Positions 1 through 12,129 of a DNA stretch of 64,000 nt are shown here, piece by piece; within the stretch, counting starts at the first letter, position 1, and the number at the start of each line of letters is the position of its first letter. Where the stretch lies: contig JAGTWJ010000007.1 of the NCBI GenBank assembly GCA_020064725.1, positions 930,001 through 994,000 on the forward strand. Reading direction: 5' to 3'. Source of the DNA: Drechslerella dactyloides. Lineage: Eukaryota > Ascomycota > Orbiliomycetes > Orbiliales > Orbiliaceae. The position numbers and the translations under genes are program-made. The notes under the pieces were generated by a model. It searched no databases and had not been told where the DNA came from. It was given only the letters and a program-made list of their open reading frames with translations.

Positions 1-2
1 AT

Positions 3-1412
3 GGCCGGTCCTGGAGGGCAGATAGCTCGCAACTGGAAGCCTTGCTGGGCTTGTGGGGACTATCCCTCAAGATACACGATGCTTACAGGCGCCCGGACCA
101 CGTCCCTATCTCGAACAATCGTATTATTGCAGCGTACCCGGACGATTTGGAAAAGGCCGAGATCTGGTCCCATGTCTGGATTGGCTGGAGGGTGCCATTT
201 CATGAGATTGAATGCATAGTAGAAGATGGGGCGTTTCGATTTCACGGACACGAGGAAACAAGATTGCGCCTTTTTGGGAGCCTCGAGCGTCTGAAGAACG
301 GCCAGAGATTTCGTGCATACATCGCACCAACGAATAATACAACACTCCGAATGTGTGCTCAAGATATCTTTATACTTTTTTTAGCGGCTGCGGTCCAAGT
401 TCTGTCAAATATCGGTGGTAAGACGGAAGCCAGGGAGGGGACCATGGAACAAAACCACGCCGAAGGGCTACGGCTCCAAAACTCTACGGTAGAGGCTATG
501 GCAGACTTCTTCGAGAACAGTGGCTTAGGATCAAGAGAAGATGCTTACATGTGCATAATTCCGATCCTACAGCGCTCAAAGAAGATGCCGAACTTGAAAG
601 ATGTAGTCGGTATCGCTATAGAACAATCTGGGAAAGATAAAAGAGAGGGCAATTGGGAAGAAGCGGAAGGCCTGTTAAGATGGCTTTCCGAGAGCTCCAA
701 CAGACTTGGCGATCAACGGCCATACGAGGCGTTGGTCAGTTTATACCGGTCAGCCATGTTGAATCCAGACTCGCTGATATACGGTCTTGGGTTTGATGGT
801 ATTTGTCGAATGCTGAAGGAAACCATGGTCGTTGATCCGGATATCGAGCAAAGGATCCAAGAATGTGCGTGGGTTGGATTGCGAATCGCGGAAGAGCACG
901 GATTGAACGACAAAAAAACCGAACTCCTGCGCTCTGGAGCGAAAGAAGATATTGTAAGAGGATACTCACACAATCTGAGTGTCGCCGAATGGGCAAAGAG
1001 GAACAACTTTATGGTGATGAAGTATCTCTCCGAAAGGCCTAGCAAGGGCGTCAACTGGAACGCGAAAGATGAATTCGGACTTACAGCCTTACACTGGGCT
1101 ATTAAACGACAAAACAATCAGATTTTTGAGCTATTACTCGACTGCAATGTCGATAGTGATATTGAGGATAGTGATGGGCGAACAGCGCTGTCTTACGCAT
1201 CAGAAATCGGATTCGAAATGGCTGTCCGAACTTTGTTGGAGCGAGGTGCAAACGTTTCTCCCGTTTCGAAGAGCAGCGGGAAAACAGCGCTCGAGTATGC
1301 AAAACAAAACCTGCATTTATATTCTGCAGATACCAGAATATCCACTAGAATTCTGTTTGATGTAGTTGGGTACAGCCAAAATCCAAGGCTCTTCAAAATC
1401 AGTGGTGGATAA
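3..1412 (+). CDS. Ankyrin-repeat protein, C-terminal part (5' end outside window)
   Basis: The reading frame is open from base 3, before the first internal ATG at 42, so the gene enters from the left. Seen: an Ile/Leu-rich segment aligning with the paralogue at 53.5-56.3 kb (motifs MCAQDIF and REDAYMCI against MCAQDVF and REDAYMCI there), a mixed alpha-helical region, then about three ankyrin repeats in the last 120 residues (GLTALHWAIKRQNNQIFELL, GRTALSYASEIGFEMAVRTL, GKTALEYAKQN). Known: this arrangement occurs in a fungal family with several N-terminal membrane spans followed by a soluble part and ankyrin repeats; its function is not established. Inferred: the missing 5' part encodes those spans. 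No stop or frameshift is seen. The codon use is normal, unlike the AT-rich DNA directly downstream. Confidence 0.8.
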   Translation, partial: GRSWRADSSQLEALLGLWGLSLKIHDAYRRPDHVPISNNRIIAAYPDDLEKAEIWSHVWIGWRVPFHEIECIVEDGAFRFHGHEETRLRLFGSLERLKNGQRFRAYIAPTNNTTLRMCAQDIFILFLAAAVQVLSNIGGKTEAREGTMEQNHAEGLRLQNSTVEAMADFFENSGLGSREDAYMCIIPILQRSKKMPNLKDVVGIAIEQSGKDKREGNWEEAEGLLRWLSESSNRLGDQRPYEALVSLYRSAMLNPDSLIYGLGFDGICRMLKETMVVDPDIEQRIQECAWVGLRIAEEHGLNDKKTELLRSGAKEDIVRGYSHNLSVAEWAKRNNFMVMKYLSERPSKGVNWNAKDEFGLTALHWAIKRQNNQIFELLLDCNVDSDIEDSDGRTALSYASEIGFEMAVRTLLERGANVSPVSKSSGKTALEYAKQNLHLYSADTRISTRILFDVVGYSQNPRLFKISGG

Positions 1413-4107
1413 TAGGCTAGGTTATTACTATCTGGACTGCCAATGTTATACTAATAGCCTATAACATTGATTATGAATTTTTGATTAATTCTATATTCGT
1501 CTGAGAATGGGGGTTTTCTGGGATACAGATTTAGGAAGGGCTGCAAAGTATTAATTTTATATGTAGCCTAGCTTCCTGCAGAAAATGCATTTAAGTCTGG
1601 TGATGTAGATATATGTGTGTGTTAAGGTAGAATTGAGGCCGAGTACGTCTAACCTCTGACTATAACTGTATAAAACAGAAATTTTCTGCAGAAATTGCTG
1701 TTGCTGTAATGGAATATACCTCCCTTTTGATCTTGCCATTTTCACGGAATCTTGATGTCTTCTATCACAGCCTCCATCGCGTCTTCTATGCTATCATCGC
1801 AATATAAGGCATGTTAATTGAATGCCTTCGGGCTTGGTGGTGAATAATCATAACTAAGAGTGACGATCTGTCTATATCTGCTGTTCGAAGGAAGTGTGCT
1901 TTGGGATGTTAGTCTCGCTAGCCTTGTCAGGATTATGTGTGTTCAGGATCTATACTACTTTTGGAATATGAACTGGGAGCTCGTGTAAAAACTAGAGATT
2001 TGCTTTTAAAGCTGTAGGTAGCAGTGCATATTCACCCGGGATATCTGGAGTTGGACTTACTCTGAGGTCTCAGAGGTTAACTTCTGGTGGAATATACTCT
2101 GGATTAAATTCGATGAATGTATATTTATTTGTAAGCCTAGATACCCTTGTGAGCATTATTTTGCCCAAGAAACTGATCTTGATTTCATAATTTTCAAAAG
2201 GGCCAGATATCTAGTTTTTATTATTATCAGCATAAGCTTTGCACGCACCAAAGATCAGGTGTGGATATTTTGGAGGCTGGTTCATTCAGGATGGGCATAT
2301 AGTTGATGATTTCCATATGCAATTGTTTCTATGTATCTCTTTCCTCAACTCCCAGAAGTTTGGGGTAAGGATGCTTGGGATCATCTTTTCAGGGTCTGGT
2401 GTGGTAGGTATGGTTGGTGGAAGTTCTGGTGATTGAAATCATAAGTTCCTGATTCTTTTCTTTGAACTCCCCAGCTGCCTGATTTGTCCCTGGGTTCCCT
2501 TGTAAGATGTTTATTATTAATCGGCTCCTAAAGCGCTGGACTTACTAAGCTTATAAACCCTTGGAATATTCTTGGTATGGTTAGGCTATTGGATAGATAT
2601 TTCCCTGCTAATCTCTATGTCTATGTATCCGTCAGTTATGACGGAGTTATCTTGCAATATATCAATGGTATAATGAGTTCCCAGAATTTCGTGTTTTAAA
2701 TGTATCAAGCTTCTTATTAATAGATGTCTTCGGGATGTTCCAAACTAAATACAAGCAGTGCACAATAAGTTTCCATATAGGTACTCTTATACCTTTATTT
2801 AATTCCTGATATACTATACGAGCCTGACACCCAGGCTTCATTTATGAAGGGTGACGGGTTCATTGTGGAGCAGAATCTCAGCTTTATAGGTAGCAAATCT
2901 TGGGGTACGGAACGTCTCATTTTGAACAGCCCCCACCCTAAATTTTAGCAATTTATTGTAGAGTCAAGGAAGGATAAGCTTTAATATGCCTTAAGCTACC
3001 ATTGCTAGGGACCAAATTATTTCTCACGGAATTGCAAATCACGATACAACGCGCGCTTCTGAAATACAGGTAAGTTTACTGACATAAAGTCATATGTAGC
3101 AGTAGCCCGGCGGTAAAAGTAGGTAACGCCTTGGTTAGTAATAGTGGTAATTTGAAGATCTACTATACAGTCCTATCACCTAATTAGAGCAACCTTTTCG
3201 TGTGCTTCGGCTGTAGCCTACTCGTCTTAGCCTTTCTAGAGCGACCATTCTCTCCTTGCGTCCATGACAGCGATCACCGCTAGGGGAACCACAGAGGCGG
3301 GATCACTGGATTGTTTGAGCAATGGGTCCTATGGCGGCTTATTATCTCGAAGCTCAAAATCCTTTGCCTCAATGGATGGTATGCTGTATATAAATTGAAT
3401 ATCCAACAAGCGTGCTTACGGAGAGTGTCTAATCAAATACTTTACGTTGTTACTCCATTGAAGCTTCTCCAGACCGGCTGTGAATTTAGTATTGGGGCTT
3501 ACGTATGAAATCGGTACAGTAGGCTCTTGGTATCAAGGTAATACACAAGGGCTCTTGGTTTCTAGATAGATTGCGACCGTGTATATAGATTTACTATTTA
3601 AATTGCTGCTTGACTCCTAAATACATGGCGGCATGAGCTATTCAATTTATAGAACGATAAAGCAATGTCTATAGGGTAGGCAAGTAAAGGGACGACGCTA
3701 GCGTCGTGGATATACGGACTGAATTGGACAGGAGATAGCTGTGAACTGGACAGGGATACAAGGCGCTGCCCGACTGGTCTCCGTGTTGCTTTTGTTGCTT
3801 TTCTTCTAACCTATAAAACAGTAATCCACAAAGCAGAACAACCCCCAGCCTCTCTTCTCCATAAGATATAAAAATTTTAAAAATAATAGTTAAAATAAAT
3901 AATTTCCCAGACTAATCAATATTAGATAAACAACTTAATTCAGCCATTTGAGAGTAAAGGCATATTTAACCTAGTACAGGACTAGATAAATTAAAAAGTA
4001 TAGTATATCTCAATCCATATATATCCAAAGTTCCAAATACTACATGTATTATTAGTCATAAAAACGAAGACAACGTTATAAAAATAACTTATAGTCTGGG
4101 ATACCAC
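1413..4107. other. AT-rich gene-free stretch
   Basis: No credible gene. Open frames are short and unlike known proteins. High AT and many TAG/TAA triplets in all frames suggest RIP-mutated repeat DNA. Faint protein-like phrases appear on the minus strand around 1.7-2.5 kb, but I could not assign them to a transposon family. Confidence 0.5.
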
Positions 4108-4167
4108 TAACGTAATCCACCAGCCTGCGAGCCGCACCGGCCTGCGAGCCACCTATATAGCCAAAAT

Positions 4168-4335
4168 CCTGATTATAATTATGATTATCATTCTGATTGT
4201 GATATTAGTAATGATTGTGAGAGAAATAACATATATAATTACAAACTACATATAAATTATTATATATAGATGAAAGATAAGTGTTATGATTGTAATCCTG
4301 ATTACAATTATAATCAGGATTGTAATCTTGATTAA
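4168..4335. repeat. Degenerate GATTRTAAT-type repeats inside element A
   Basis: Just inside the left terminal repeat, short units such as GATTGTAATC, CCTGATTA and TTATAATCAG recur in both orientations and form a local palindrome near 4290-4335. This may be subterminal repeat structure or slippage in RIP-altered DNA. Confidence 0.4.
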
Positions 4336-4418
4336 GTAGGTGTGGTTGGTATTTGCGTATGATTTTGTGAGTGTGTTATACGTTGTATAGCATGCTGTTT
4401 AACAGTATTGACAAGTGC

Positions 4419-5912
4419 TTATAGTTTAATGTTGGTCAGTATGTGTGTTTTTGATAATTGGTTTTGGCTGCTGGGCTTGTGTATACGACACTGCTGCTTC
4501 ATATCCTGTAATAGGCTGTTGTTCGTAGCCTTCAAAATTATTATTTGCGTAAATAGGTTGTTTACTGCCTTTGTTACTTTGTTGAGTTTGCGCTTGAGCG
4601 GGAAATCAAGATACAGGTAAATAGTGTTAACAAATTGATGTAGCACAGCTGGATTGGCTGGGGTTTGAGCTGTAAGGGTGTCTGGTACATTATCTTTAAT
4701 GTTGTCTATAATCACTTTGAGTGATTGTATATAGTTTGCCTTAGTAAAGTTAGGAAGTGATTCAAGGATCTTGAGAGGATTAAATAGGAAGAATCTGTTG
4801 TCTTTCTACCTTCTAATAATTGTCTTGTCTATGAAGGCCTTTTGACATGTGTTGCTAATCAAATTAATGAAATTCTGCTTCCTAATGCCAGTGCTGTCTC
4901 TCTCACAAAATGAATTGATAGTGTTGCTGTATGCCTGTGAATAATGGCTGAAGAGGCTGATGTCAAGCGGCTGTAGGAAATACATCAAATGCGGTGGCAA
5001 GTATAGCAGGATGATGCGTGCCTTATGGCAATAATCGATGAAGTCTGTTGTTATATGGCTGCCATGGCCGTCCAGGATTAGCAGCCTTGTTGAACATGAC
5101 AATTTGGGGCCTGCTATTGTTGCTGTATAAGAATCAAAACAGTGTTTTAGCTACTCTATAGCTAAATGTTCGTTTGTGAAGCCCTTGTTACTAATAGCCC
5201 AATACTATCCTTTGTGTTCAACATGATCCCGATACCATTCAAGCAAATACATATATCTAGAAAAGATCACCATTAGGGGATAATATTTCCTAATAGAGCT
5301 TACACACTCCATTATAATCACCGAGTCCTTATTACCATTATGAAGATAAAATTGTTTATACTTGTTATCGGTCGGTACAATAACTGTTACGGTCTGTCTA
5401 TAGCCAATCAAAAAACCTTTTTTATCTATATTCCAGACATTTTCAGGTAAAATTTTATGTTTTTTAATTATTTAATAGAAGATGGTGAACTAGCTAATAA
5501 CTGTTTTAATGTTGTTTGCCTTCTTTTTTTTATTATCTAAGAGATGTGTTTGTACTGTAGTTAGCTCTGTATGTTGTTGAAGGAATCGCGTAACCTAATT
5601 CTTGCCTATTTCACAATCTACTATTTTGCTGGTTATGTGGTGCACTAAATTGAGGTGAGTAGGGAAGTTTTGTGACTATAGCTGTATAATCTATTTAACA
5701 AAGACCTCCTCTTTGCTGTTCATTAACACTTAATTTGTAGGCTGTTTTTGGTGCACACTGTATATATTGCGGCCGTTATAGCAATACTTGACGGTAAATA
5801 GCACTATATTGTGCCTACAAGCTGCCTTATTGAGTGAAAATGCACTACTATTTTTATAAGCTCTGATTACCTCTAGGATTCTCTGTTCTTTAGCTGGATT
5901 AAAGACAGGCAT
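4419..5912 (-). pseudogene. Fot1/pogo-like transposase (element A), stop-riddled
   Basis: All recognisable pieces lie in one continuous frame of 498 codons (from ATG at 5912 to the stop at 4419), so the damage is in-frame stops, not indels. Visible: an N-terminal helix-turn-helix region (5912-5730); a DDE catalytic core with a WNIDEKGFLIG-like segment partly decayed near 5415, LLILDGHGSH (about 5080) and FLQPLDISLF (about 4970), supplying the expected three Asp; and a C-terminal TAQTPANPA / ALKATN-like tail resembling that of element C. Stops sit where Gln, Arg or Trp codons are expected, as RIP produces. The product would have cut and pasted DNA at TA. Not functional. Confidence 0.85.
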
Positions 5913-6076
5913 TTGTTGGCATGTTAATTTGTATGTAGATTGATGGTTGACTACTATCTGGCTAAAGATGGAGGAAAGAAAGGGGTAATCTGGTGATGCT
6001 GACGAAGCAGGTTTGCTCGCTTAATAGAGCTAGCTGGCTCGCAGGCCGGTGCGGCTCGCAGGCCGGTGGATTACGT

Positions 6077-6425
6077 TAGTAGAAATACCTAACAGGGATG
6101 ACTCTCAACCTAGTAATAATAGTATTAGCTGCCTAGACATGCTTATTACCCCAAGTTTGGATGTAAATTATATTATAAAAATTTATATAAATAACATTTA
6201 GAAAAATTGCTAGCTACAATTACCAAGGATACAACCAAGTTAAGATAAAAGACAGTATTTAACCATATACTATATTTAGTGTTGATGTTGATGATACTAC
6301 TCCTTAACTCTATAATAGCAGTATCAACCTTCTGGTTAGTAAGACCCTAGATATTAGTTAATTAAAAGATATAAGATAGTTCACTAAAAGGAACAATAGT
6401 ATCCATAATTATCAGAGTTACTAAG
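6077..6425. other. AT-rich spacer between element A and MULE relic
   Basis: About 350 bp of very AT-rich sequence after the right end of element A. No open frame, RNA gene or transposon terminus was recognised. It may contain the undetected 3' end of the MULE element. Confidence 0.4.
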
Positions 6426-7788
6426 CTAAGCGTATATAGAGATCTTTTGAATGATATCGTCGTATATGGGTTCTTTAAGATCCACAGAACGCCGTTGCAT
6501 ATCTTGGGCAAGATAAGTAGAGACTTGGATGAGTTCGGTAATATGAGCGTCTAGGCTTCGCTTGAATAGCTTCAGAAGGTCACCTGTTGATGATTGGACA
6601 AAGGTCTTTAGGCGTAAGTGTGTAGTCTTAACTCTTGACATGACTCCATGATTCAGATGTTAATATTGTCCCACCCAAGGCTGTGCAAAAGTCTCTTTCT
6701 AAGGAAGCCACTGTGTCTTGATATAAACATCTAAATTTAGTAGCATTAAAATGTTATTTTGAAGAGACAGCCAGTTTTCATGGAATGCATCCTCTATTGG
6801 GCTTTGAATAATGCTATTCCATTGTTTAATCCATTCATCCTATTGAGTGCCAATAGCAAAGCTCTTCTTTGAGTAAATAGTGATGTTTTTGTTGATATGC
6901 CAAATGCAGAGTAAATTAGTAGACTCTGGGAGGAATTCTTTGATTGCCTTTATTATATGCTTGTTCATTGTCGGTAAATATTACTTGAGAGATAATGTGA
7001 TGAAAATATATATCTTTTAAAGTCTCTAGGGCCTAATGGTAATCCTCTTCAGTTTCTCGCATCATTGTACACAAAAATAGTGTGAATGTACGATATGTAG
7101 CAGTAGTAGTGATACCACAAAGCAGAGGCATCTTTAAAACATTTGTCTTATATGTTGAATCTAGCAGCAATACTGTTAAGTAGAGCGCTACTAATTGTTG
7201 AGTATGAGGCAAGAACCAAAGAGATGCGGTACTTGGTTCTGTTCGTCTACTTTAAAGCGAAAGTAGGGGGCAGACGCCAATTGGTCTCCATTGGAGAGTA
7301 TGTCGATAAGGGCCTCAATTAGCGTTCACTCCCCAAGTTCCTGTTTTCGTCCTTATGCAAGAACGTTGAAGATATCTCTCGATATACAGCAAAGCCCAGG
7401 CCATGTCTTTAAGAGAAACATCATGATTTGGGTAGGATTTACACCACTAATAGAGAGGTTGAGGATCATGGCTTTTTGTTTGCTAAAGAATCCTCTTGCT
7501 CTTGCATACCAATTAGAGCATCATTTGTTGTAGCTAAATGATTGTAAAGGCCATTGGTAATCGTGAAGCACCAAAGTCCATCCCTTGCTGATAATCTAGC
7601 AGTAAGGCAAAATGGGTATCCCATAAGACAGGTAGAAGTCCGCCTACAAATTTTGGTGGTATCCTTTGGTTACTCTTTGTACATGCCACCTTTGTTGTAT
7701 TCCAGATGAAGCCAGCAATGGTCGCTACCGCTGCCAATAACAAGCACATACCCATGATTGAGGGTGTATGCCTTTACATGATTGAGTA

Positions 7789-9654
7789 ACGTAATCCATA
7801 AGCGAGCGTGCCACCCAAGCGAGCGTGCCACTATTTACCATCGACATGTCTTTCTACCTTTATATTATATTACTCTATAACAACCACAATAGCTACCAAT
7901 TTAATTAAATCCAAAATTATACTTGCTCTCAAAGCTATAAAAAAAAATAAAAAATTAAATATTTGAGCTATTACTAAACATTATAATATTTTTTGAATAA
8001 TAATTACTTATTAATGTGATAGTATATCATTATGATATGATACTATATTTAATTTATGAAAGTTTATGATTCTAGAAAAGGAGACTATTGTTTAATATAT
8101 ATTTGAGTTAGCTTTATAATTATTTTATTTTAGGTTGTTTAATATGGAAGATATGGTTAATTAGTTATTTTTTATATGTAATAATAATAATATATTATAT
8201 GTTGGTAAGAATTGGGCTATTAACTTTGTTAAGTATTGTTTAAAGTTTAAGATGTGTCTATTTTAAAAGTATGACTATTAATAAATTAAATATAAAGATC
8301 CTAAGTTTATTAAGGGTTGGTTCTAGTTTATATAAGTTATAAAAGCTAAATATAGTATTTTAGATGATGATATCTATAATTTTGATAAAATAGGTTTTGT
8401 AATAGGTATTATTTTAATTATTATAGTTGTTATAGGTGTTAAGTATTGTAGTAGAGCTAAGTTAGTATAGCTTAGGAACTATAAATGGGTAATAATTATT
8501 CAAGGTATTAATGTCTAAGGTTGGGCCATATTACTATTTATTATCTTTATAGATTAATATTACTTATTTAGCTAATATATAGAGTATAACTTATTAAAGA
8601 CCTGGGTAATTGCAACTATTAATAATGGCTGGATAATGAATAAAAAGGGTGTGGAGTAGATTTAGTATTTTAATTAATTTTTAATACTGTGCTATAAAAG
8701 TATATACTGTCTATTAGTTTTTAATAGCTATGAGAGTCACCATTCAACTAAATTTAAGTTTTATTATTAAAAGTATAAGATTGTTATGTTCTACATGTTT
8801 TTATATTTATTATATCTTTTTTAGCTACTGGATATTGGTTGTTTTACTTTATTAAAACAAGTGTATACTTATAAGGTTAAAAATTTAATATATATACATA
8901 TTACTTATATTAGTAAGTTAGAGTTTCTGTCTAGTTTTTATAAAATATTTACTACCTTAATAATTAAAAAGAATATATATAATATCTTTATTAAAGTTAA
9001 TATCTTATCTTATAATCTAGAGATAATTCTTTTAAAGCTGGATATGGCACTAATATCTTCCCTTATGAATTCTTGCCCTAATACAACAGTATGGACTACC
9101 AAAACACCAAAAAATCTTATAAAAATAGGCCTACAATCAGAGCTTATTAAGAACTAAATTACCCAACACCAGAGCAGTTTTTTAATATCTATCATAACTA
9201 TTATAAACCAGTTTACCAAAGATACATAGTTTATAATACATAAACTATTACTTTTGTATGCAGAGACCACTGTACTCCAAACAACCAATAAGATATTAAG
9301 TAAGCACCAAAAGATATTAAAAAATTGTTTATAAAATAAAAGATCACTTAATATAAAAGAGGCACACCATATTTTGGCCCAAGATACAATAAAAAGACAA
9401 CTATAATAAGAAACCCACTAATATAATACCCAACTGAAAAAAGATGGTACAAGGTTATAGGATTATAATAAATATAATAAAGCTAGGTATAATATATAAA
9501 CTTATCAAAAAGTTACTTAAATATATAATTAACCTATTTATTATGTAATTATAATATATCTATAATAGGATAATGGTATAGTTGATGCTTCTGTTGGTAT
9601 AGTGTTGAAAAATGGTACACTCGCTTGGGTGGCACGCTCGCTTATGGATTACGT
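7789..9654 (+). mobile_element. Fot1/pogo-like DNA transposon, copy B (dead)
   Basis: Terminal inverted repeats of about 42 bp. The left end starts ACGTAATCCATA, followed by two copies of AAGCGAGCGTGCCAC; the right end (about 9613-9654) is the reverse complement with a couple of transitions. TA target duplications lie at 7787-7788 and 9655-9656. Length 1,866 bp. It is inserted inside the MULE gene, so it is the younger of the two. The interior is extremely AT-rich. Confidence 0.9.
7880..9560 (+). pseudogene. Fot1/pogo-like transposase (element B), heavily RIP-mutated
   Basis: One plus-strand frame (the frame of 8144) can be followed through many stops. An HTH region (IILALKAIKKNKKLNI, then AITKHYNI) is followed by a second DNA-binding part (LYVGKNWAINFVK), the catalytic segments IYNFDKIGFVIG (about 8377) and LLVFNSYESHHS (about 8730, where the expected Asp is now Asn), and LLDIGCF (about 8828). 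A C-terminal segment follows (SCPNTTVWTTKTPKNL, 9070-9115) with the helical tail typical of pogo-type transposases. The Asp-to-Asn change and the TAA/TAG for CAA/CAG fit RIP. Start and end are approximate. Confidence 0.8.
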
Positions 9655-9994
9655 TAGCTCATCTTTTGAAGTGAAGGTTTGTGCTATATCTGGTGATCCT
9701 AGGTTGTACACCTCTGCTGTTTTGAGAGGATCGCACTCAATTTCAGTGGCTACCTCCTGTGCTGCTGGAGATTCAGGGGTACCGATTGACGCGTCGATTG
9801 AATCCTCCGGCGCATCCGGGATGGTAATAGAAGGATCTGGGACAACGGTATCGTGAACGGGACACATGGTAGTAAAGATTTTTTCCTCCAAACAAAAGTA
9901 TGTACACAAATTTGGCTGTGAATCTCTGGGAAATAGAATGGATCTCGACGTGACGATGGTGTGTGTATAATATTGAGGTTACGCGATGTGTTGT

Positions 9995-10029
9995 TGGGGG
10001 GCCGGGATAACCAAATGGGGGCCGGGATA
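9995..10029. repeat. Doubled GGGGGCCGGGATA motif
   Basis: Two copies of GGGGGCCGGGATA separated by a few bases, in otherwise unremarkable DNA upstream of the MULE coding part. It resembles the doubled subterminal motifs in the nearby TA-inserting elements, so it may lie near the MULE end. No inverted partner was found at 6.1-6.4 kb. Confidence 0.35.
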
Positions 10030-10145
10030 TCACTGGCCTTTATCAATTATGGATTGCGATGCTCTTTTTATTTGAAAGTTGGAATTGTAAATATTCTGTT
10101 GCAACGCTTTTTACAAATGGTGGAACGGGTTGTTGTTGTTTAGTA

Positions 10146-11996
10146 ACGTTACGCCCTGGGCTGCGAGCTGCTGTATGTAAGCGAGCCAGCCTAATTAGGC
10201 CATATCCCCCTGACTCCGGATATTGCCTACCTTCCCATTTTATCCATCTACACGTCGAAAATGCGCCCAGAATCAAATACAGATTATGAGATTCAAATAG
10301 CCGAGGCTATCACAACATAGGAGGATATCCCAGGATTGTTACTAAACACCGCAGCTTGCAACCATGGAGTTCCACCATCAATATTGAAATATTATATTAA
10401 TAAGTAGCCATCACGCATACAACACCTACTCTGGGCACCACAACAAGCATTAACACCTATCCAGGAGGAGACTATCTTTAAATAAATTATTCAATTATAT
10501 AGCTGGGGTTATTCACCATATTATAATCTTATCTAAAGTATGGCAGATTTATTAACAAATAAGTAGCTAAATTATAACTAACTAACACGGTTCCTCAAGT
10601 GTAGACCCAAATTGACCACAGCAACATCACATATACTTAAAAACAAACATAGACATACTATAGATAGCAATATAACCATCAACTTCTTTGCCTAATATTA
10701 TTAGATTATCCAAAAGCACAATATATTACCATAAAATTGCTGGAATATAAACAAAACAGGATTTCTAATTAGATATACAGCAAAAGCCAACCTAATACTC
10801 CCAACATCTAAAAAATATAACAAGTTTATATTTCATAATAGTAACTATAAAAACATTATTATAGTTAAATGTAGGTTTATGCTAGAAGAATTTTGTCCAT
10901 CAATAGTGGTTTTCAACACTAAAACACAACAATTGGATTAATATTATGATAATATGAATCTTAAGGACTAGCAATAGGTAATATCCAACAAAAAACAATC
11001 AAACACAGATTTAGTAGTAAGCTAGTTTAAACTATACTTTTATTTTAAATTCTATAAAATTAGTGGGCCTAAACAGCACCTATTACTACTAGATAACCAT
11101 AATAATTATATTTTTATTACTTTTATTAACTTTTATATTAAAAACTATATTATTATGTTCTACTTTTCTTCTCACAATACCTATATTCTACAACCATTTA
11201 ATCTAAATATTTTCAACCCATATAAATATACCTATACTCATATAATTAATTATTTTTATTAGAATAAAGATACTGGACTTGGGAAACACAATTTTATCAA
11301 TATAATCTTAAAAGCAAAAAGTGAGGCCCTTACAAAACAAAATATGAAGGCAGGGTATAAACAAGCAGGTCTCTTGCCATAGAATCTTTTGTCTGTTTTA
11401 GAGAAGCTCCTAAATTTTAGTGCGAAAGCCCATACAAATGCCTTAGCCCCTCTAATACAGGCAAAGAAGCTTTTGGCCGCCACCAAAGATCCCAGTACCC
11501 CCCAAACGCCTGCCAATGAACCCGCTATTGATGCTTTCGCTAGGGATATACAACAGGCTATTAGGCATTATCTAACGACGCCGCTACGAACGAAATTTAG
11601 CAAGATAATTAAGGTTGCTGCTATTTCATATGCGAATAAGGCTATCCTTATGAAGGAAAATCGCGACCTACGCTTCCAGATGGTGCACGTATGCAATGTC
11701 AGGCAGGGAGGAGGCATAACATACGTTACACGCGCACGCGTGCTTGGTGACAATGAGAAGCATCGCCTGGTAGCGGCAGCTGAGGTCAAGGCAGCCAAGT
11801 CTGAGGCCGCCAAACTACGGAAGGCACGGCGTCAGGAGGCCACAATAATCATTGAATAGATGTGCTTTTTACTATGTATTCGCCATACAAATTGTATTAT
11901 CTAGTTGTCCCTTTTTGTGCCGAAAATACTATTTTTTTTTTTTTTGGGTGGGGTGGCTCGCTCACCTACAGCAGCTCGCAGCCCAGGGCGTAATGT
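10146..11996 (+). mobile_element. Fot1/pogo-like DNA transposon, copy C (dead)
   Basis: Terminal inverted repeats of about 45 bp. The left end starts ACGTTACGCCCTGGGCTGCG; the right end is the reverse complement with a C-to-T change at the terminus (ACATTACG reading inward). TA target duplications lie at 10144-10145 and 11997-11998. Length 1,851 bp. The first two thirds of the interior are RIP-mutated; the last third is not. Confidence 0.9.
10261..11859 (+). pseudogene. Fot1/pogo-like transposase (element C), partly RIP-mutated
   Basis: A single frame of 533 codons from ATG 10261 to the stop at 11859 carries many in-frame stops up to about 11380 and none afterwards. Seen: MRPESNTDYEIQIAEAI at the start (HTH region); LLDNHNNYIFI (about 11090), matching the second catalytic Asp region; LQPFNLNIF (about 11190), matching the third with Asp replaced by Asn; then an intact 156-codon C-terminal part with the STPQTPANEP motif and a basic coiled-coil tail ending in KAARLRK-like residues. 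Known: DDD-type pogo/Fot1 transposases are about 500-550 residues, which matches. Two catalytic Asp positions are altered, so it is inactive. Confidence 0.88.
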
Positions 11997-12129
11997 TAAA
12001 CGGAAAGTGTAAACGAGTTATTCTCGTTGAATCGATGGCCGAAGTAAAGTCAAGCAGCTAGTCGAATTTTAATGCTGCAACGCGATGTTTCCGGAAGGAG
12101 GAGTTCCATGTACACGTGAAAAACTTGGC

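Larger units (their letters stand above)
4110..6076 (-). mobile_element. Fot1/pogo-like DNA transposon, copy A (dead)
   Basis: Terminal inverted repeats of about 43 bp: the left end at 4110-4153 reads inward ACGTAATCCACC and is followed by two copies of a GCCTGCGAGCC motif; the right end at 6034-6076 is its reverse complement with one mismatch. TA dinucleotides flank both ends (4108-4109 and 6077-6078), the Tc1/mariner-pogo target duplication. The length of 1,967 bp is normal for Fot1-like elements. The interior holds a transposase pseudogene on the minus strand. The GC-rich ends contrast with an AT-rich interior. Confidence 0.9.
6426..9909 (-). pseudogene. MULE (Hop-like) transposase, split by element B
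   Basis: Two parts of one minus-strand gene. The N-terminal part (9909-9657) ends in ...TFTSKDEL exactly where element B is inserted. Removing B plus one TA continues the same frame into LNHVKAYTLNHGYVLVIGSG at 7786 and leftward. Next come a FAR1-type segment (GYPFCLTARLSARDGLW then NGLYNH), then TLIEALIDILSNGDQLAS and RFKVDEQN, and the MULE core: a STYKT-like region, SQVIFTDNEQA (about 6985) and a LLCIWHINKN-like region with frameshifts. Known: MULE transposases share exactly this order (zinc-binding DNA-binding region, then DDE core). Damage is CAA-to-TAA, CGA-to-TGA and several indels. Terminal inverted repeats of this element were not identified; a doubled GGGGGCCGGGATA motif at 9995-10029 may be near one end. 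Confidence 0.8.

Noticed and set aside
1700..2500. Ty1/copia polyprotein remnant on the minus strand
   Set aside because: Some phrases looked integrase-like, but no conserved catalytic motif could be placed.
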